Numbered from the stretch's first letter, positions 42,856 through 51,923 are shown. The stretch: 64,000 bases of DNA from Robertmurraya korlensis NBRC 107688 (GCF_001591645.1 NZ_BCVH01000001.1:496001-560000), one strand, 5' to 3'. Notes: generated by a model not told the origin, from the sequence alone. Numbers and translations are program-made.

Positions 42856-42972
42856 ATGGGTTTTAACTACGGATATGGTTACGGTGGATTCGGTAGTACT
42901 GGATACAGCGGATTCATTTTAATCGTTGTATTATTCATATTACTAATCATCGTAGGGGCTTCTTGGTTATAA
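42856..42972 (+). CDS. YjcZ-family sporulation micro-protein (copy 3)
   Basis: 38 residues: repeated Gly/Tyr N-terminus (GYGYGGFGSTGYSGF) and core [24 protein letters not shown] precedes the ATG. It lies 31 bases after copy 2 and is probably co-transcribed; a terminator follows. Confidence 0.85.
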   Translation: MGFNYGYGYGGFGSTGYSGFILIVVLFILLIIVGASWL

Positions 42973-42982
42973 AATAAAAAAT

Positions 42983-43020
42983 AACAACCTGCTCTACTAA
43001 TGGGCAGGTTGTTTGTTTTT
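42983..43020 (+). terminator. intrinsic terminator
   Basis: AACAACCTGC/GCAGGTTGTT hairpin then TTGTTTTT, closing the YjcZ pair. Confidence 0.85.
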
Positions 43021-43111
43021 GGATATAAAGGAAAAAATACTTTTAAAATATAATAAATTGTACATACTAAATAAAAAGAACGAAAGAATCTCTAGAATGG
43101 GGGCAATTGCT

Positions 43112-43300
43112 ATGTTCTTTAACAGAAAAGCTCAAGAAGAAAAACCGGAAGATATTTTAATGGATATTGAAGTGTATACATGTGCTGATAATGATTGCAT
43201 TGGTTGGATGAGAAAAGACTTTGCAAGCTCCGATTTAAAATGCCCTTTATGTGGGCATGACACAACAATGGAAGTAAGAGAGTTACCCAAAATCAATTAG
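43112..43300 (+). CDS. YdjO-like zinc-ribbon small protein
   Basis: 62 residues. Two Cys pairs: CADNDCIGWMRKDF and CPLCGHD, as in B. subtilis YdjO (a cold-inducible small protein). Zinc binding is likely. ATG 43112 follows AATGGGGG; the upstream extension to 43013 runs back into the previous terminator and is not coding. Confidence 0.75.
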   Translation: MFFNRKAQEEKPEDILMDIEVYTCADNDCIGWMRKDFASSDLKCPLCGHDTTMEVRELPKIN

Positions 43301-43305
43301 TAATG

Positions 43306-43334
43306 GAAGCAAGGCAATAGCCTTGCTTCTTTAT
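43306..43334. terminator. bidirectional terminator
   Basis: GAAGCAAGGC/GCCTTGCTTC hairpin between the YdjO-like gene and the convergent SplA gene. Confidence 0.8.
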
Positions 43335-43582
43335 TGTGTATCCGGATTGAAGTAATGATCGTTAAATGCTTGTTCCGCGGCGGCTTCAGAAGCATAAAGG
43401 GCATCGTCATCTTCAATTACATGAAAGGTCTCATTTAAAAATAAGGCGACTGCTTCGGGATTATGAGGATGTTGTACGATTTCAGCAGCTCTTATATTAG
43501 ATACAGTCGGAGTATGCGGGTTATTGTATATTACAAATACCTCATCACCTACTTTGACCTCTTTTGGATTGATCATCTCCAT
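43331..43582 (-). CDS. splA: SplA-like regulator (spore photoproduct lyase operon regulator)
   Basis: 83 residues resembling SplA: VGDEVFVIYNNPHTP, then AAEIVQHPHN and EDDDALYASEAAAEQAF. In B. subtilis SplA is a TRAP-like negative regulator of splAB. Here no splB lies beside it. ATG 43582 follows GGAGGTG; an upstream frame to 43639 is not supported. Confidence 0.75.
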   Translation of the reverse strand: MEMINPKEVKVGDEVFVIYNNPHTPTVSNIRAAEIVQHPHNPEAVALFLNETFHVIEDDDALYASEAAAEQAFNDHYFNPDTQ

Positions 43583-43712
43583 ATCATGATCACCTCCTTT
43601 AGTTGATGAGCATATACATATCGTTCTCATTGAGTTCAAGTGTTATTCTTTTATCAAGTATGAAAACGTTCACATAACTCTCACAGTTTTAGTGAGTATT
43701 CCTTATTTATGG

Positions 43713-43721
43713 TGATATAAT
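43713..43721 (+). promoter_or_regulatory. extended -10 promoter for the large RNA candidate
   Basis: TGATATAAT is an extended -10 (TGN-TATAAT). A weak -35 (TGAGTA) lies 17 bases upstream. Transcription should start near 43728. Confidence 0.6.
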
Positions 43722-43727
43722 AAGGGT

Positions 43728-44386
43728 GTAAAGAAAAACAAGTCAATAAAAGAAAGGAGTTAACATTTTAGGAGACTCAACCATATAGTGTTCGTTCCGT
43801 TTGAAAGTGTATCGAGAACGAGTAAACTATAATGTCAACACATGATAAATGAAGCGGTAATTTAGAAAGGTAAAATGTATAATCCCTATTTTTAAATCAC
43901 TACTTACTAAGTAAATAGTTACTTTCTAAGTAGAAAAGACCAGAAGCCAATATCTCATTTCAAGTATTGTATCTATCCAGTGTGATGTAATAATTGAACA
44001 TAATAGTACAAGAAAATGTAAATGGGAATGAAGCCAACGCCTTGGGTTAAAAAATAGACCAAAAACGGAAATTTTGGTAATTGGAAATGACAACTTCCTT
44101 TAATGAATTGAAAATAAAGCTTCTATCATGTGAAAATGAGTTACAATTAAAACTAAATAGGTCTGTTTGTTATTCGGAAGGAATACCTTCTCACTTCGTG
44201 AAGAAAGTGAGGCCATCCAACGTATCCTAATACGGAACAAACACACATCAGCAAAGTTTTAAATAAGCTTAACCTTGTTATTGGAAGTAGAAAATAACTA
44301 AACCGGAAGCAAAGCTGGTGAAAAATGGTTGGGTCCCCTAAGATGTTGACTTTCTCTCTAGTTTAACTAGAGAGTTTTTTTATTTA
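43728..44386 (+). ncRNA. candidate large structured non-coding RNA (about 650 nt)
   Basis: The stretch between splA and pepF has no credible ORF on either strand, but starts with an extended -10 promoter and ends with a strong terminator. Several local stems can be drawn: TCGTTC/GAACGA (about 43792-43821), CTACTT/AAGTAG (about 43904-43935), CCAAAA/TTTTGG near 44060, and a three-way element at about 44163-44242 closed by GTTTGTT/AACAAAC that contains CTCACTT/AAGTGAG and CGTAT/ATACG hairpins. I do not recognise an Rfam family. It is not tmRNA, RNase P or SRP RNA. It could also be an untranslated relic. Confidence 0.5.
44354..44386 (+). terminator. intrinsic terminator of the large RNA candidate
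   Basis: CTCTCTAGTT/AACTAGAGAG stem followed by seven T residues on the plus strand. Confidence 0.9.
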
Positions 44387-44390
44387 TCTA

Positions 44391-44427
44391 AAAAAAGCAC
44401 AGACTACGTAAAAGCGTAATCTGTGCT
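44391..44427 (-). terminator. intrinsic terminator of pepF
   Basis: AGCACAGA.TACG/CGTA.TCTGTGCT stem; a run of T follows on the minus strand, pointing away from pepF. Confidence 0.85.
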
Positions 44428-44433
44428 CATTAT

Positions 44434-46248
44434 TTATTGATAGCTTGCCTCTAACTCATCTATTAATGAACCTACATAGTTTACGGCTTTCTCAATAGGA
44501 GCTGGTGTTGACATGTCAATTCCCGCATGTTTTAGAAGGTCTAGTGGACGCATGGTCCCACCAGCTTTTAATACCTCAAGCCAACGGTCAACAGCTGGCT
44601 GTCCTTCTTCTTTTATTAACTGAGCCATAGCAGTTGAAGCAGTTAATCCTGCTGAGTAGGTATATGGGTATAGGCCCATATAGTAATGAGGCTGTCTCAT
44701 CCATGTTAGACTAGCACCTTCGTCTATTTCCACGGTATCACCCCAAAAGTTAGTTAGAACATCTGCTTTTTGTTCGCAAAGCGTTTTTGCTGTTAATGGG
44801 ATCCCACTCTCTGCTAATTGGTACACTCTTCTTTGGAATTGGCCTTCGAGTAAATGTGTAACAAAATTATGATAATAAGTCCCTAAGAGTTGTAACACTA
44901 CCCAGCGCTTCATTTGAGTATCACTAGTTTGAGATAGCAAGTAATCTCCAAGAAGCATCTCATTCATAGTAGATGGTGCTTCAATAAAGTACATGGATGG
45001 GCGAGTACCCATAATTCGCTGGTGTTTATTAGCTAAATAAAAATGTCCCGCGTGTCCAAGCTCATGTGCTAGAACAAAAGCACCTCTCATCGTATCTGTC
45101 CAAGTAATTAAGATATATGGATGGGAGCCGTAAGGACTAGAGCAGAAAGCACCTGTTGATTTTCCTATATTGTCAGCTAAGTCCACCCATCGTTCTGATA
45201 ACCCTTTTTGCATAATACTGCTGTATTCGGGGCCCATTATTTTTAAAGCATCCATAATTACCTGACTTGCTTCCTCATAAGTGGTAGATGGATTGAACGA
45301 AGGATCAAGAGGGGCCTTTAAGTCACAAAACTTCATCGTTTCAAGTCCAAGCACACGTTTTTTTAATAGGGCAAATCTTCTCATATGTGGAGCTAGCTCC
45401 CTTTGGATGACATCAAGTTGGTTTTCGTAAGTTGTTTTCTCCACTTTTTGTCCATGTAACAGCATGTCTGTAACCGTGTCATACCCTCTAAGCTTTGACA
45501 AGGCCACTTGTTTTTTTACTTCTGTTGCATACACGGCTGCATATGTGTTTTTGTATTGTTGCAACGTTGTCACAAATGAATGATATGCATTTGTTCTAAT
45601 TACTGGATCAGGTGAAAATTCATAGCGATCCTCATAAAGTGCAAAGCTATTTGGTAATTCATTTCCATCATCATCTAGGAAAGAAGAAAAGGTCATATCA
45701 GCTGATTTACTTGTTTGATAAATTTGATAAGGTGCTCCTTGTACTTCCCCTAGTGCCGCAAGCACTTGTTCAGTTTCGGGGGATAAACGATACTTTTTGG
45801 TCTCTAGTAAGTCATCTAACATATTTTGAAAAGGGAGGAGATTAGGTTGTTCATTTATATATTGAGAAAGGGTAGTTTCGTTTAGAGTCAATAATTCGGA
45901 ATCGATAAAAGATAATGTTGAATTTACTTTTGACAGTAACGAGGATAACTTTCCAATATTCGCCTGGTTATTTGGGTTAGTTCCATCTTCTGATTGCTTT
46001 AAGGAGGCATAAGTAGAAACCTTGATCACCTTAAGTGTGAGCTTCTCTCGCTCCTCCAAGCAATCTAAGAGTGTGGAGGAGTTTTCTGTTACTTTTCCTT
46101 TAAAGGTTTGGAAAGTTAAAAGATCTTGTTCCACTGTCCTTAGGTCTTCTCCCCATTTCTCTTCCGACTCAAATAAATCACGCAAATCCCATGTTAAATG
46201 CTCGGGTACCTCTTTTCGCGAATATCTTTTTTCAGATGTTTTTTCCAT
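44434..46248 (-). CDS. pepF: oligoendopeptidase F (M3 metallopeptidase)
   Basis: 604 residues, typical for PepF. The zinc motif HELGH is in FVLAHELGHAGHFY, with the third ligand Glu downstream in FIEAPSTMNEML. It cleaves short peptides in the cytosol. In B. subtilis a PepF affects sporulation by degrading signalling peptides. Monocistronic with its own terminator. Confidence 0.93.
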   Translation of the reverse strand: MEKTSEKRYSRKEVPEHLTWDLRDLFESEEKWGEDLRTVEQDLLTFQTFKGKVTENSSTLLDCLEEREKLTLKVIKVSTYASLKQSEDGTNPNNQANIGKLSSLLSKVNSTLSFIDSELLTLNETTLSQYINEQPNLLPFQNMLDDLLETKKYRLSPETEQVLAALGEVQGAPYQIYQTSKSADMTFSSFLDDDGNELPNSFALYEDRYEFSPDPVIRTNAYHSFVTTLQQYKNTYAAVYATEVKKQVALSKLRGYDTVTDMLLHGQKVEKTTYENQLDVIQRELAPHMRRFALLKKRVLGLETMKFCDLKAPLDPSFNPSTTYEEASQVIMDALKIMGPEYSSIMQKGLSERWVDLADNIGKSTGAFCSSPYGSHPYILITWTDTMRGAFVLAHELGHAGHFYLANKHQRIMGTRPSMYFIEAPSTMNEMLLGDYLLSQTSDTQMKRWVVLQLLGTYYHNFVTHLLEGQFQRRVYQLAESGIPLTAKTLCEQKADVLTNFWGDTVEIDEGASLTWMRQPHYYMGLYPYTYSAGLTASTAMAQLIKEEGQPAVDRWLEVLKAGGTMRPLDLLKHAGIDMSTPAPIEKAVNYVGSLIDELEASYQ

Positions 46249-46353
46249 CCTCTTTCCTCCTTAATTATTTATTTCGCATTCCTAAGTATATACAGTAATA
46301 TTATATATGATTTTGGGTGACTTTTCTAAATATTTTAATAAATTAACACAAAT

Positions 46354-46385
46354 AAACGGTGAGGTTTTTAACCACACCGCCGTTC
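46354..46385 (-). terminator. terminator of the YhfH-like gene
   Basis: Imperfect AACGG.GGTG/CACCGTT hairpin followed by TTATTT on the minus strand. Confidence 0.6.
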
Positions 46386-46388
46386 TTA

Positions 46389-46526
46389 CTACTCTTCCAT
46401 TTTTTTTGAGAGACATCTGTCGCATTCCATCAAATACGATTCTGCTTGTTCTTTAACGGTTTGCCCACACTCAGGGCAAACCTTTTTAGGTAAAGTACGG
46501 AAAAACTCAATTGGACTTGTTAACAT
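46389..46526 (-). CDS. YhfH-like zinc-ribbon micro-protein
   Basis: 45 residues with two CxxC pairs (VCPECGQT and ECDRCLSKK) after a hydrophobic N-terminus (IEFFRTLPKK), the layout of YhfH-family proteins. GGAGGAAG precedes the ATG at 46526. It sits alone in the gap between pepF and the MHYT kinase. The rest of the gap (46527-46791) is AT-rich and shows no gene. Confidence 0.75.
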   Translation of the reverse strand: MLTSPIEFFRTLPKKVCPECGQTVKEQAESYLMECDRCLSKKMEE

Positions 46527-46791
46527 TATTCTTCCTCCTTATATAATACAGTTTGTATTGTTAATACCTTGTTATAGTACAGTATACACGAGGTTTTTTA
46601 AAAAGTGTAGGTTTTTTTATAAAAAATCAAAATATTCTTTTAATAAAACGAAGTCGGATATATTATCATTTTTTGTGAAAAAACAAAAGATAATAATGTG
46701 ACGAAAAACAAAACTTTTTCTTTTATTAACAGCATTTATCAATTAAAATCAAGGAAGAAATAATCTGTTTTAAAAAGGAGGCTCACTAAAT

Positions 46792-48954
46792 ATGCAAGAA
46801 CTTATTGGGTCGTATAATCCAATCTTAGTAATCTCTGCATTTATTTTAACGATTATGGCTTCCTATACTTCAATGAATCTTGTTGCTATGCTTCATACCA
46901 CTGAAAGAAATAAGGGTTATTTATTGGTTGGTGGCACTTTATCAATGGGAATCGGTATTTGGTTAATGAATTTTATTGGAATGCTAGCCATAGATGTGGC
47001 TGCTGCCTATCACTATCATATTCCTCTTACTTTCTTATCATTAATTGTAGGAATATGCTTTGTAGGAGTTGCCTTTTATATAGTTACAAATTATAAGCAT
47101 CAAAAGTTCAGCCTTTTATTTGGCAGTATACTAATGACTAGTGCTGTTTTGTCCGTTCATATGGTTGGAATGCTAGGATTAGAAATGGTTTTTACGTATG
47201 ATCCAGTAATTCTGGTCGTGGCTATTGTTCTTATGAGTATTTCTTTTTGGTTTGTGTTTTGGATGCTGTTTTTTGCCAAAAACTTTTCACTTAGTTATCG
47301 TATATGGATGAAACCTTTAGCTGCTTTAGTATTAACGTTATCCATAGTTGAAGGACATGTTTTACTTGTAAAAGCGGCGACAATTATAAATTTTGATGGT
47401 TTGAACCATTTAGGTAATAGATATGCTGAAACCTTTTTTATTTATATTGTTCTTTTCTTATCCGTTGTCATTTTAATGGGCTTAATATCATCTTCAGCTT
47501 TTATTAGTAAAAGGCTAGCTATTTCTGATACAAATCTTAAAGATATTACTGCTGCACTAGACGAATCTTCTATCGTTGCGATTACAGATCCAAAAGGGGA
47601 AATTACCTTTGTAAACGATAAATTCATTGAAATCTCTAAGTATACTAGGGAAGAATTAATTGGAATGGACCATCGAATCCTAAATTCAGGCTTTCATCCT
47701 CAAAGCTATTTCCAGCAACTTTGGAAAGAAATTAGCTCAGGAAGAGTTTGGAAAGGAGAAATTCGTAATAAAGCGAAGGATGGAAGTTTGTATTGGGTCG
47801 ATACAACCATAGTGCCGTTTCTGGGCAAAAACTGTAAGCCTTATCAATATGTAGCCATACGCCATGATATAACAAAGAGGAAGTTAGCAGAAGAACAGCT
47901 AAAAGACTCTTTAAAAGAAGTTAGTGACATTAATTTTGCATTAGACCAATCTTCTATTGTTGCTTTTACAGACGAAAAAGGAACCATTACGAAAGTGAAC
48001 GATAAGTTCTGCGAGATCTCAAAGTACTCACGTGAGGAGCTTATCGGTAAAGATCATCAAATATTAAATTCGGGATTCCACTCGAAGGCTTTCTTTAAGG
48101 AACTTTGGAGAACCATTGGGAATGGTCATGTTTGGAAAGGTGAACTTAGAAACAAAGCAAAGGACGGAACCTATTATTGGGTTGATACGACCATCGTTCC
48201 ATTTATGAATGATAAAGGAAAACCGTACCAATATCTTGCTATAAGAAATGATATTACTGAAAGAAAGAAAACAGAGGAAACACTTCACCGCCAGGATAAA
48301 CTCGCTGCTGTCGGTCAATTAGCTGCTGGTGTAGCACATGAGATAAGAAACCCTTTAACATCTATGAAGGGATATGGAGAATTCCTTTTAGAGGATGAAA
48401 CTGATCCACAAAGAAGAGAGTTTATTGAGATTATTCTTGATGAGATTAGCCGAGTGAACACGATTGTTGAGGATTTCATGGTGCTTGCAAAACCTAAAGC
48501 AGTAGCACTGGAAGAAAAAAATATAGTGACAATCATAAAGAATGTATTCTCATTATTGGAATTTGAAGCTCGAAAAAAGCAAGTGAAAATGAGTTTTGAA
48601 GCAAATGAGGAAATTATTCAAATCGAGTGTGATGAAGACAGACTAAAACAGGTGTTTCTTAACTTTGTGAAGAATGGTATCGAGGCAATGCCTAATGGTG
48701 GGGAATTAACCGTTAAAGTGAGTGTCGAGGACAACCAAGTACAAATCTCAATCCAAGATACGGGTGTCGGGATACCAGAGGATAAGCTTAAAAAAATTGG
48801 TGAACCATTCTATACGACCAAAAAGGAAGGGAATGGTCTAGGGTTAATGGTTAGCTTTAAAATCATAGAAAGCCACCAAGGAAAAGTATATATTGAAAGT
48901 GAAATAAACAAAGGAACGACCTTTAATATCATTTTACCTGCAAAAACTGCTTAA
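46792..48954 (+). CDS. MHYT-PAS-PAS sensor histidine kinase
   Basis: 720 residues. N-terminal seven- or eight-helix MHYT-like sensor (about 1-235), then two PAS domains (about 250-360 and 380-490), HisKA (H516 in GVAHEIRNPLTSMKG) and HATPase (DTGVGIPEDKLKKIGEPFYTTK). The kinase part is KinA/KinB-like, so it may feed the sporulation phosphorelay. The MHYT motif is partly altered: WLMNFIGM has Asn for His, while SVHMVGM keeps it. MHYT domains were proposed to sense O2, CO or NO through copper. AAAGGAGG precedes ATG 46792. No response regulator is adjacent. Confidence 0.85.
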   Translation: MQELIGSYNPILVISAFILTIMASYTSMNLVAMLHTTERNKGYLLVGGTLSMGIGIWLMNFIGMLAIDVAAAYHYHIPLTFLSLIVGICFVGVAFYIVTNYKHQKFSLLFGSILMTSAVLSVHMVGMLGLEMVFTYDPVILVVAIVLMSISFWFVFWMLFFAKNFSLSYRIWMKPLAALVLTLSIVEGHVLLVKAATIINFDGLNHLGNRYAETFFIYIVLFLSVVILMGLISSSAFISKRLAISDTNLKDITAALDESSIVAITDPKGEITFVNDKFIEISKYTREELIGMDHRILNSGFHPQSYFQQLWKEISSGRVWKGEIRNKAKDGSLYWVDTTIVPFLGKNCKPYQYVAIRHDITKRKLAEEQLKDSLKEVSDINFALDQSSIVAFTDEKGTITKVNDKFCEISKYSREELIGKDHQILNSGFHSKAFFKELWRTIGNGHVWKGELRNKAKDGTYYWVDTTIVPFMNDKGKPYQYLAIRNDITERKKTEETLHRQDKLAAVGQLAAGVAHEIRNPLTSMKGYGEFLLEDETDPQRREFIEIILDEISRVNTIVEDFMVLAKPKAVALEEKNIVTIIKNVFSLLEFEARKKQVKMSFEANEEIIQIECDEDRLKQVFLNFVKNGIEAMPNGGELTVKVSVEDNQVQISIQDTGVGIPEDKLKKIGEPFYTTKKEGNGLGLMVSFKIIESHQGKVYIESEINKGTTFNIILPAKTA

Positions 48955-48965
48955 TAAAACTCAGG

Positions 48966-48990
48966 CCCTAGTCATTTGACTGGGGTTTTT
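48966..48990 (+). terminator. intrinsic terminator
   Basis: CCCTAGTC/GACTGGGG hairpin followed by TTTTTGT after the MHYT kinase gene. Confidence 0.8.
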
Positions 48991-49096
48991 GTCGTATTTG
49001 TGTCATTTGAGGAATATATTCCTGTATTTCACTGTTAGGTGATTTAATAGAATATTAATAAACATTAAAATATGAATAAGAGGAGGAGTAACAAGA

Positions 49097-51151
49097 ATGG
49101 TCAACCAAATTAAAACAATCTGCGGGTACTGTGGAACGGGCTGTGGTCTCATAGTTGAAGTCGAAAATAACATCATTAACAAAATCCGTGGTGATAAAGA
49201 GGCACCAGTAAATAAAGGACAGACCTGTGTGAAGGGGGCTTTTGCCTTTGAATATGTTCATTCGAAGAATCGACTAACAACACCCTTGATTAGAAAACAA
49301 GGTGTGCTTGTTGAATCTTCATGGGAAGAGGCATTGACCTTGATCGGAGAGAATTTGCAGAAAATAAAGGAAAAATGGATGCCCAATGCAATTTCTATGT
49401 TTGCCTGTGCACGTTCAACAAACGAATCTAATTATATTACTCAAAAGTTCATGAGAGCTGTGATAGGTTCAAATAATATTGATGGATGTAATCGAACGTG
49501 ACACGCTCCTAGTGTTGCCGGTCTGGCAACTATTTTTGGAAGTGGTGCACCAACAAATACTCTTGATGATATTGATAAAGCAGAAGTGTTACTTTTAATG
49601 GGGTCAAATACAACGGAAGCACATCCCATTATCGCGAACCGCATGAAAAAAGCGGCGAAGCAAGGGTTAAAGATTATTGTTATTGACCCAAGAAAAACGG
49701 ATATGGCAAAAATCTCTCATAGACACTTACCAATTGAAGTTGGATCTGATATTGCTCTGATTAACAGTATAATTCATGTCATTCTTCGTGAAAAATTATA
49801 TGACCAAAAATGGGTCGCACACCATACAGATAATGTCAGGGAACTTGCAATACAAGTGGAAGCGTTTACTCCGGAATACGCTGAAGCCATTACAGGTATT
49901 AGTGCTGAGGATATAGTCGCCACCGCACGAGAATATGCAACAGCTAGCAGAGGGATGATTGCCTATACACTTGGCATTACTGAGCACCATTGTGGGGTAA
50001 ATAATGTACTAGACATTGCTAATTTAGCGCTCTTATCAGGTCATATTGGTAAGGAAGGTACCGGAATTATGCCACTTAGAGGCCAGAATAATGTGCAAGG
50101 TGCAGGGGATATGGGTTGTTTACCTAATATGTTAACTGGGGCCGTATCCATTTCCAATGATCATTATCGTAACCGTTTTGAAAATTATTGGGGTGTGGAA
50201 ATACCATCCAATATTGGAGACACCCAGACAAGAACCTTTGAAAAAATGGAAAACGGTGAAATTAAGGCATTGTTTGTGATTGGTGAAAATCCTTTAGTGG
50301 CTGATGTTCATTTAAATCATACAAGAAAGTTATTTGATAAATTAGAACTTCTTGTTGTTCAGGACATATTTTTAACTGAAACCGCCAAAGTGGCAGATGT
50401 TGTTCTTCCTGCGAAATCTTGGGGAGAGGTAGAAGGAACCTATATTAATACGGATAGAAGAGTGCAAAGGGTACGAAAAGCGGTTGATGCTCATCCATCT
50501 ACTAAAGAAGATTGGGAGATCCTATGTGACCTTTCTAATATAATGGGTTACGAAATGAAATACAGTAATAGTAAGGAAATCTGGGATGAAATAAGGTTAT
50601 TAGCATGGGAGCAATATGGAGGAATTAGTTATGAGAGACTCGAAGCATGTTACTCCATCCATTATCCGTGTCCTTCTGAAGATCATCCAGGTACCAAAGT
50701 TCTTCATGAGCATTTTCACCAGGATGCAAATAGCAATTCTGAGAAAAGAAAGTTTGTCCCTGTTACGTATACACCACCCATTGAACAACCGGATAAGGAT
50801 TTTCCTTTTATATTAACAACCGGAAGAAGGTACGAGTCATACAATACTCACACCCAAACAAGATATTATGCTAGTGGGATTAAAATAAAACAAAAAGAAG
50901 AAACGGTCGATATCCACCCGAATGATGCAGATCGTTTAAATATCGAGGATGGGGAAATGGTTGAGGTGTCTTCACGAAGAGGGAATTTACAAGTAAAAGC
51001 AAAGATAACGGAGCAAGTTGCTCCTGGGCTTGTATTTATGAGTTTCCATTGGATTGAAGTACCTACTAATGTTTTAACCATTAATGAATATGATCCTATA
51101 TCTGGTACAGCCGAGTTTAAGGCATGTGCTGTGGCCATTAAAAGGCTATAG
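49097..51151 (+). CDS. selenocysteine-containing formate dehydrogenase (FdhF-type), read through UGA at 49499
   Basis: One reading frame of 684 residues interrupted by a single TGA at codon 135 (49499-49501). Before it: [4Fe-4S] cysteines C9, C12, C16 and C44. Around it: NRT-U-HAPSVAGLA, matching the Sec-His context of formate dehydrogenase H (V-U-HGPSVAGL). After it: the full molybdopterin domains (GSNTTEAHPI, MPLRGQNNVQGAGDMG) and a dinucleotide-binding C-terminus. A hairpin with the SECIS loop follows at the exact E. coli spacing. The enzyme should oxidise formate to CO2 in the cytosol. It lacks the N-terminal ferredoxin extension of the long B. subtilis FDHs. AGAGGAGGAG precedes the ATG. 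Automated callers will split it in two or call a pseudogene. No selA, selB, selC or selD is in the window. Confidence 0.9.
49499..49530 (+). promoter_or_regulatory. UGA codon and bacterial SECIS element
   Basis: TGA (49499-49501) is followed by a hairpin GTTGCC (49514-49519), loop GGTCT (49520-49524), GGCAAC (49525-49530). From memory, E. coli fdhF has the same GGUCU loop at positions 22-26 counted from the U of UGA, as here. The stem is perfect over 6 bp. SelB should bind this loop. Confidence 0.88.
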
Positions 51152-51160
51152 AATACAAAT

Positions 51161-51193
51161 AAGAATAGCCATCAGGAATCTTTGGCTATTCTT
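51161..51193. terminator. bidirectional terminator
   Basis: AAGAATAGCC/GGCTATTCTT hairpin between the formate dehydrogenase gene and the convergent coiled-coil gene. Confidence 0.8.
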
Positions 51194-51200
51194 ATCCTGT

Positions 51201-51923
51201 TTATTTTTGCTCGTTTTTTTCTTTCTGAACAAAAAAACGATGGACGGGTTTAGTCACTTTGTTAAAGTTCGACTCGAGTTTTTCTGCCAAATGAGATGCT
51301 CTCTCATAAACCGCTGTTTTTAAATGATCAAGTTGCCTTTGGATTTTATCCGATATTGCTTCTTGATGGTCAAGCCTCTCCATTACTGTTTGATGAAATA
51401 CTTCTTGCAATCCTAGTTTTTCTGTAATCTCTTCATACATATTTTCTTGAACATGTAGTTGCTTCGTCAACTCGACGGTTTGATGTTCGTGCATAGACAG
51501 TGTTGAGCTGAGCTCGAGTAAACGCTGATCTTGCAATGACAGTTGATCGACCATTGCTTCATGCATGAGACCTTCTTTGGTAATCTCGTTAAGGACAAGT
51601 TCATTTTCCTTTTCTAACTTATCAAGTCTCTCAAGAATTTTTTGATTGGTTTTCCCCTGATCGATCATAATTGAGGCAATTTCGCGCAAAGTATGTTCTG
51701 CCCGGCCAACTTCTTGTAGTAACTCATTAAATTTTATATGTTGTGAGGTTGTTGTTTCACTAAGTGTACTATGAAATGATTCGATCGACTCAGATAGGGT
51801 AGAATTAGTAATCTTTTGATGTTGTAGTACTTCTTGAAAATAAGAATAGCGGAAAATCGTCTGATTGGAGCTTGGTTCTCCTTGATTAGAAAGTATTAAC
51901 GGATTTTGATTATTTAGCGTCAT
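51201..51923 (-). CDS. long coiled-coil protein of unknown function
   Basis: 240 residues, nearly all helical. The region from about 70 to 215 is rich in heptads with repeats of the form LxLQE/LSLQDQRLLELS (for example VDQLSLQDQRL, TLSMHEHQTV, KLGLQEVFHQTV), suggesting an internal repeat about 20-25 residues long. Basic C-terminus. No membrane segment. ATG 51923 follows AAAGGAGAG. I do not recognise the family. Confidence 0.6.
   Translation of the reverse strand: MTLNNQNPLILSNQGEPSSNQTIFRYSYFQEVLQHQKITNSTLSESIESFHSTLSETTTSQHIKFNELLQEVGRAEHTLREIASIMIDQGKTNQKILERLDKLEKENELVLNEITKEGLMHEAMVDQLSLQDQRLLELSSTLSMHEHQTVELTKQLHVQENMYEEITEKLGLQEVFHQTVMERLDHQEAISDKIQRQLDHLKTAVYERASHLAEKLESNFNKVTKPVHRFFVQKEKNEQK

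Noticed and set aside
49499-49501. TGA as a true stop that makes a formate dehydrogenase pseudogene
   Set aside because: The frame continues for 549 residues with all family motifs, the position is the known Sec site, and a matching SECIS hairpin follows.
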